Source of the DNA: Chromobacterium violaceum ATCC 12472
GTDB lineage: Bacteria; Pseudomonadota; Gammaproteobacteria; Burkholderiales; Chromobacteriaceae
Direction of reading: 5' to 3'
DNA length: 64,000 nt
Assembly (NCBI RefSeq): GCF_000007705.1
Contig: NC_005085.1
Location: forward strand, 1,240,001-1,304,000
A program made the position numbers and the translations under genes. Below are positions 63,614 to 64,000 of the stretch, one piece after another; position 1 is the first letter of the stretch, and every line of letters starts with the position of its first letter. The notes beneath the pieces were generated by a model, which worked only from the letters and a program-made list of their open reading frames with translations, ran no database searches and had not been told where the DNA came from.

Positions 63614-64000
63614 ATGAAAGCCATTAGTTTTTTTGTTTTGACTGCTATTGCTGCACCTGCCTTTTCAGGGGAAGGTTCCTATAAGCCACTGACAAGATAT
63701 TCGTTTGCTCCTCTCATCACAAGTCAATCTTTTACAAATTCTGGTGATGCAGCTGCATGGTGCACTTCACAGAAAGACCAATGGGGAAATAACTACTGGT
63801 GGACTCCACCATCAACCTGCAATAGAAATGCAGGCTGGGGGAGTGCAGATCTAGTTGGCTGGCCTTATTGCCCATCACCTTCATATCTTTATATCGACAA
63901 TTTGTGCCATTATCATTATCCAACCCCTCAGCCTGCCAATAGCGGGAAACCACAGGGCAAGAATAGCTGCGACACCAGTACATTCGCAGCAGACCCCATT
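63614..64000 (+). CDS. secreted protein, N-terminal part (possibly Rhs-family)
   Basis: The frame starts at ATG 63614, with TAGGAG 7 bases upstream, and is open to the right edge (129 codons). Residues 1-18 (MKAISFFVLTAIAAPAFS) are a signal peptide. The next 100 residues are rich in Trp, Tyr, Pro and Cys. The visible end (KNSCDTSTFAADPI) resembles the segment before the NxATG-type start of Rhs/YD-repeat proteins, so a polymorphic toxin may follow; this cannot be confirmed within the window. Low GC suggests transfer. Confidence 0.6.
   Translation, partial: MKAISFFVLTAIAAPAFSGEGSYKPLTRYSFAPLITSQSFTNSGDAAAWCTSQKDQWGNNYWWTPPSTCNRNAGWGSADLVGWPYCPSPSYLYIDNLCHYHYPTPQPANSGKPQGKNSCDTSTFAADPI

Overview
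The window is high-GC DNA from a betaproteobacterium, most like Chromobacterium or a close relative in the Chromobacteriaceae. The evidence is recognisable protein families and neighbourhoods, such as divergent mrp/apbC and metG flanking mdfA, a permease-eutB-eutC operon, and an OpuC/YehZ-type ABC operon. No database search was possible.

Left part (1-33.3 kb), mostly core genome: an SgrR-like regulator running off the left edge, divergent from an MFS exporter and an alpha/beta hydrolase; a single-chain triple RidA protein; a 2OG-Fe(II) dioxygenase; ethanolamine permease-eutB-eutC; aroC; an EAL/HDOD protein; a hybrid sensor kinase with an HD-GYP response regulator (c-di-GMP signalling); HupE; a four-gene osmoprotectant ABC transporter; tRNA-Ser(CGA); a glutamate/dicarboxylate symporter interrupted by a frameshift; a secreted barnase-like RNase with barstar; murI; mrp; mdfA; metG; and small or membrane proteins.

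Middle part (33.7-45 kb), accessory DNA beginning just after an initiator tRNA-Met gene: an island-type GTPase, secreted and lipoprotein hypotheticals, an XRE regulator, and DUF5983-like, DUF3768 and DUF932 proteins. It is followed by a lower-GC islet with an MFS transporter, a PAS-LuxR regulator, a methyltransferase and a PuuC-like aldehyde dehydrogenase.

CRISPR part (45.3-55.1 kb): a complete type I-C locus, cas3-cas5c-cas8c(cas11c)-cas7c-cas4-cas1-cas2, with an array of 27 repeats plus one truncated repeat. The cas3-cas5c gap of about 310 bp is the most interesting stretch of the window. It holds a promoter, a 37-codon mini-ORF, and a second promoter leading to a degenerate CRISPR repeat followed by a spacer-like sequence and a strong terminator. 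The spacer-like sequence matches the first promoter with an I-C TTC PAM at seed positions 1-5 and 7-11; the only seed mismatch is position 6, which Cascade does not read. This is the architecture of a crRNA-like regulator of the CreA/CreR kind, guiding Cascade to repress a small (possibly toxic) gene and/or the cas operon.

Right part (55.4-64 kb): a T6SS cassette (VgrG, a phospholipase D effector of Tle5 type, a Sel1-like lipoprotein as probable immunity protein), a zinc-finger-repeat protein, a small membrane protein, an H-NS C-terminal fragment abutting three decayed type I-F-like CRISPR repeats, and the start of a secreted, possibly Rhs-type protein cut by the right edge.
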